Source: VMCP01 sp965655465
Lineage (GTDB): Bacteria > Bacteroidota > Bacteroidia > NS11-12g > UBA955
Assembly (NCBI GenBank): GCA_965655465.1
Contig: CBFHGY010000098.1
Span: 1-6,838, forward strand
Reading direction: 5' to 3'
DNA: 6,838 bases
The notes under the pieces were generated by a model that worked only from the letters and a program-made list of their open reading frames with translations, was not told the DNA's origin and did not search any database. The position numbers and the translations under genes were made by a program. This document shows positions 4,729 through 6,838 of this stretch, one piece after another (the first letter of the stretch is position 1; each line of letters begins with the position of its first letter).

Positions 4729-6054
4729 TCACCGAAAAATTTTAGTTCGAATTGTTTTTTTAATTAAAGCCCATGTTAACAAGGTGTTAACACGAAATAA
4801 CAACCCCGTAGTTTCCGTATATTTTCGACGAAAAATGTGCATAAACATTACCACACTTAATGCCAAATTCCATGCCATTATTAACTGTGTAAAACTGACA
4901 CTATCCTGCTGTAAGCGGAAGAAGGCCAAGCAGAGCAACATCACAATAAGTCCTACCGTATGATGCAGCAATAAGTGTTTAAACCGATTCTGTGCGTGAA
5001 ATAAATTTCCCAAAGGAGCGAAAACAGCGAGTGCCAAAATGCCCGGAATTCCCAACATAATGAGGCGTTTCATAGGATAAAAATCGGCACCAAAGATCCA
5101 TGCAAACACCTCCGCAGGCACGGCTGCAACAGCTAAAACCAAGCCCATGGTACCCCAAAAACTGTAGGCCATAAACCGCAAACTCATCCGTTCCCGTTTG
5201 CGATTATTCGAAATCCCTAAGGCCCTACCGTGCAAAACGCCCCCAAAAGTATTTGCGAAAATCCAAATTGTATCGATGACCAAAAGGGCATTTGCCAAAA
5301 TACCCGCAGCCGCATCACTCAGGGTATAGGAAGCCCATAAAACGGGAATTCTATAAATAAAAAACAAAGCAATTTGTCCCAATTGTGCCCAAATACCCTC
5401 CCACCAGGTATGGGAAATACTCAATTCGGATAGGTCCGTAGTTCTTGAAAAAGCCGATAACGTTCTCAGCCGCCAGAAACAGGCTATGCAGCCCAAAAAA
5501 CCACTCAAAACCAATGCCGACAATACCAAAATCAATGAAGAAAACGACAGACTTAAACCAAATATCAATCCAAATAAGCCGAGTAATTTCAAGATCTCAA
5601 ATCCCAAAAGCCATTGGTTCTTTTCTAAAACATCGCCCCGACTTTGAAAGAAGTTCATCGCCACATTTTGAAAAATCAAAATTGCAGACCATGCCAGCAG
5701 CAAAAACAAAATCGCGGTAGGATGCAACCAACTGAGAGTGGTAGCCTTTCCTTGCTCTCCGGGAAACCCAAGCAAGAAAGCCAATGTCGCTGCAATACCC
5801 AATATCCCAAAAGAAACACCCACAATACGGGGCAAAAATCTGCGCAGTCCAAACTGCGCAATCCAATTGGCCAAAGCGGAACCCACAAACATTTCGTTGA
5901 TCATAAGCACGATTTGCACGTATAACAGGTAAACGCTAAGGGTACCCCGACCGCTTGCACCCAAAAATCGAGAGTATACGATAACCGCAGCAAAGGATGC
6001 CACTGCCTTTAAAATTTGCCAAACGTACGATTCTATAGGCGCGTCTTTGGACAT
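4729..6054 (-). CDS. polysaccharide-type flippase, MOP/Wzx-like membrane protein
   Basis: The 441-residue product is hydrophobic along nearly its whole length, with about 12 likely membrane segments (for example around 12-30, 40-58, 76-97, 112-133, 150-168, 172-193, 222-240, 248-270, 297-320, 331-349, 362-379 and 388-407). Near the N-terminus IVYSRFLGASGRGTLSVYLL (25-44) follows the pattern of polysaccharide transporters of the MOP superfamily (RfbX/Wzx), where a membrane helix ends in R-x-LG-x-x-x-x-G. Such proteins flip lipid-linked glycans across the inner membrane. The C-terminus is basic (IKKTIRTKIFR). The ATG at 6052-6054 comes one base after the stop of the asparagine-synthase-family gene, so the two are surely co-transcribed and likely coupled. 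That supports a role in a surface-glycan cluster. The substrate cannot be told, and a related lipid-II or teichoic-type flippase of the same superfamily cannot be excluded. Confidence 0.82.
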   Translation of the reverse strand: MSKDAPIESYVWQILKAVASFAAVIVYSRFLGASGRGTLSVYLLYVQIVLMINEMFVGSALANWIAQFGLRRFLPRIVGVSFGILGIAATLAFLLGFPGEQGKATTLSWLHPTAILFLLLAWSAILIFQNVAMNFFQSRGDVLEKNQWLLGFEILKLLGLFGLIFGLSLSFSSLILVLSALVLSGFLGCIACFWRLRTLSAFSRTTDLSELSISHTWWEGIWAQLGQIALFFIYRIPVLWASYTLSDAAAGILANALLVIDTIWIFANTFGGVLHGRALGISNNRKRERMSLRFMAYSFWGTMGLVLAVAAVPAEVFAWIFGADFYPMKRLIMLGIPGILALAVFAPLGNLFHAQNRFKHLLLHHTVGLIVMLLCLAFFRLQQDSVSFTQLIMAWNLALSVVMFMHIFRRKYTETTGLLFRVNTLLTWALIKKTIRTKIFR

Positions 6055-6055
6055 T

Positions 6056-6838
6056 TTAATAAGATTCGAGTCGATCTATAAACAAGCCCAAAGAAGCGAT
6101 TCGGAAATACACACTCAAGTCTTTTGGCGAAAGTTGCGAAAAACGGTGTATCAATTTTTCGCGATAATCGCGATTTATTACCGGATCTAAGGCCGGATTC
6201 ATAACCCAAGATTCCCACTCTTTTCCATGGTTTTGGGTCAATTTGCGTTCGGGAACGCTGAAACCTTTTTTATCGCTGCGCTGGTAAATGGCATCGGGGA
6301 TATAAGCCTTTGCGGCTTCGCGCAAGATTCCCTTAGAACGGCCTCCCTGCATCAATTCATGCAGCATTTTTTTTCCTAAAATATGTATCGGCAAATTTAA
6401 ATCATCGGCAAAAGGATTTCGACTTTCTAACTGAAAAGCCATCCCGTTGCGGTCTTCCCATTGCAACATTTGATACAACCTACCGTAAAATTTCGGATTT
6501 ACATTACTCCCATAATATTCCCCCATGGTCAATTCTTTAATATTTTCAACCTTAGGGTGTAATTCCAATTCATTGGCTTCAATCAATTCTCTGGTAAATA
6601 CATGTCCCCAGAAGAATCGATCAAGTCGGTGCTTCCATTCCGCCGATAATTGTTGCCGCCATTTGCGTTTCCATGCCACTTTTTTAAGCCTATCTAATGA
6701 GAGCGGCCATTGATCGGAATACGGCAAAATTTCATTTTTCTCAGTGTACCATGCTTGAATAAAATGATCGGGATACCCGCCGTAAAGTTCATCGGCTCCT
6801 TGGCCGTTAAATAAGACCGTAATGCCCAAATCGCGAAC
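6056..6838 (-). CDS. asparagine synthase (glutamine-hydrolysing) family protein, C-terminal part only
   Basis: The frame is open at the right edge, so the true start lies outside; the first visible residues are VRDLGITV. The apparent start at 6829 is a TTG coding for an internal Leu. The visible 260 residues are the end of the synthetase domain of a protein usually 600-650 long. Motifs are NGQGADELYGGY (11-22), LESRNPFADDLNLP (137-150), GGRSKGILREAAKAYIP (165-181) and QRSDKKGFSVP (186-196), all typical of the AsnB family, in which glutamine nitrogen is passed to an adenylated carboxylate. The N-terminal glutamine amidotransferase half and the SGGxDS ATP loop are not in the window. Direct linkage to a flippase suggests a paralogue that amidates a sugar acid or similar group in a surface glycan rather than housekeeping asparagine synthesis. 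The residue between the two glycines of the GxGADE motif is Gln, where E. coli AsnB has Glu. Confidence 0.9.
   Translation of the reverse strand, partial: VRDLGITVLFNGQGADELYGGYPDHFIQAWYTEKNEILPYSDQWPLSLDRLKKVAWKRKWRQQLSAEWKHRLDRFFWGHVFTRELIEANELELHPKVENIKELTMGEYYGSNVNPKFYGRLYQMLQWEDRNGMAFQLESRNPFADDLNLPIHILGKKMLHELMQGGRSKGILREAAKAYIPDAIYQRSDKKGFSVPERKLTQNHGKEWESWVMNPALDPVINRDYREKLIHRFSQLSPKDLSVYFRIASLGLFIDRLESY

Noticed and set aside
6827..6829. TTG at 6827-6829 as the start of the asparagine-synthase-family gene
   Set aside because: The frame continues to the window edge as VRD, and the family needs the missing amidotransferase and ATP-loop regions upstream, so this Leu is internal.

Overview
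The window reads as Bacteroidota chromosome, probably flavobacterial or a relative. The DNA is AT-leaning. Several gene starts are preceded by TAnnTTTG, the -7 element of the Bacteroidota sigma factor. The homocysteine-binding part of methionine synthase is a stand-alone gene, as is common in that phylum. I cannot name a genus.

Every convincing protein gene lies on the minus strand, so transcription runs from right to left. At the right end is the 3' part of an asparagine-synthase-family gene (6056 to beyond 6838). One base after it comes a multi-spanning MOP/Wzx-type flippase (4729-6054). This pair looks like the tail of a surface-polysaccharide or glycan export cluster. After a 91-bp gap carrying a promoter-like element comes a second unit: glutamate dehydrogenase (3363-4637), a short phosphatidylserine decarboxylase (2693-3346) and a small exported Cys/Lys-rich protein (2282-2659). 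It is closed by a perfect intrinsic terminator at 2203-2230. A third unit holds a membrane-anchored protein of unknown function (1075-1989) whose end overlaps the start of the stand-alone MetH homocysteine domain (90-1085). At the far left, a promoter-like box and the first seven codons of a possible further gene run off the window.

The only sizeable stretch without a protein gene is 1990-2281. It is not empty. It has back-to-back promoter-like boxes at its left end, segments that can pair over long range, and the terminator at its right end. Together these allow a plus-strand structured RNA of about 200 nt, which is the most unusual possibility here but is unproven. The other item worth attention is the exported Cys/Lys-rich protein, with 11 cysteines, no arginine and no aromatic residue in the mature part. 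I see no tRNA, rRNA, CRISPR array, insertion sequence or phage gene.
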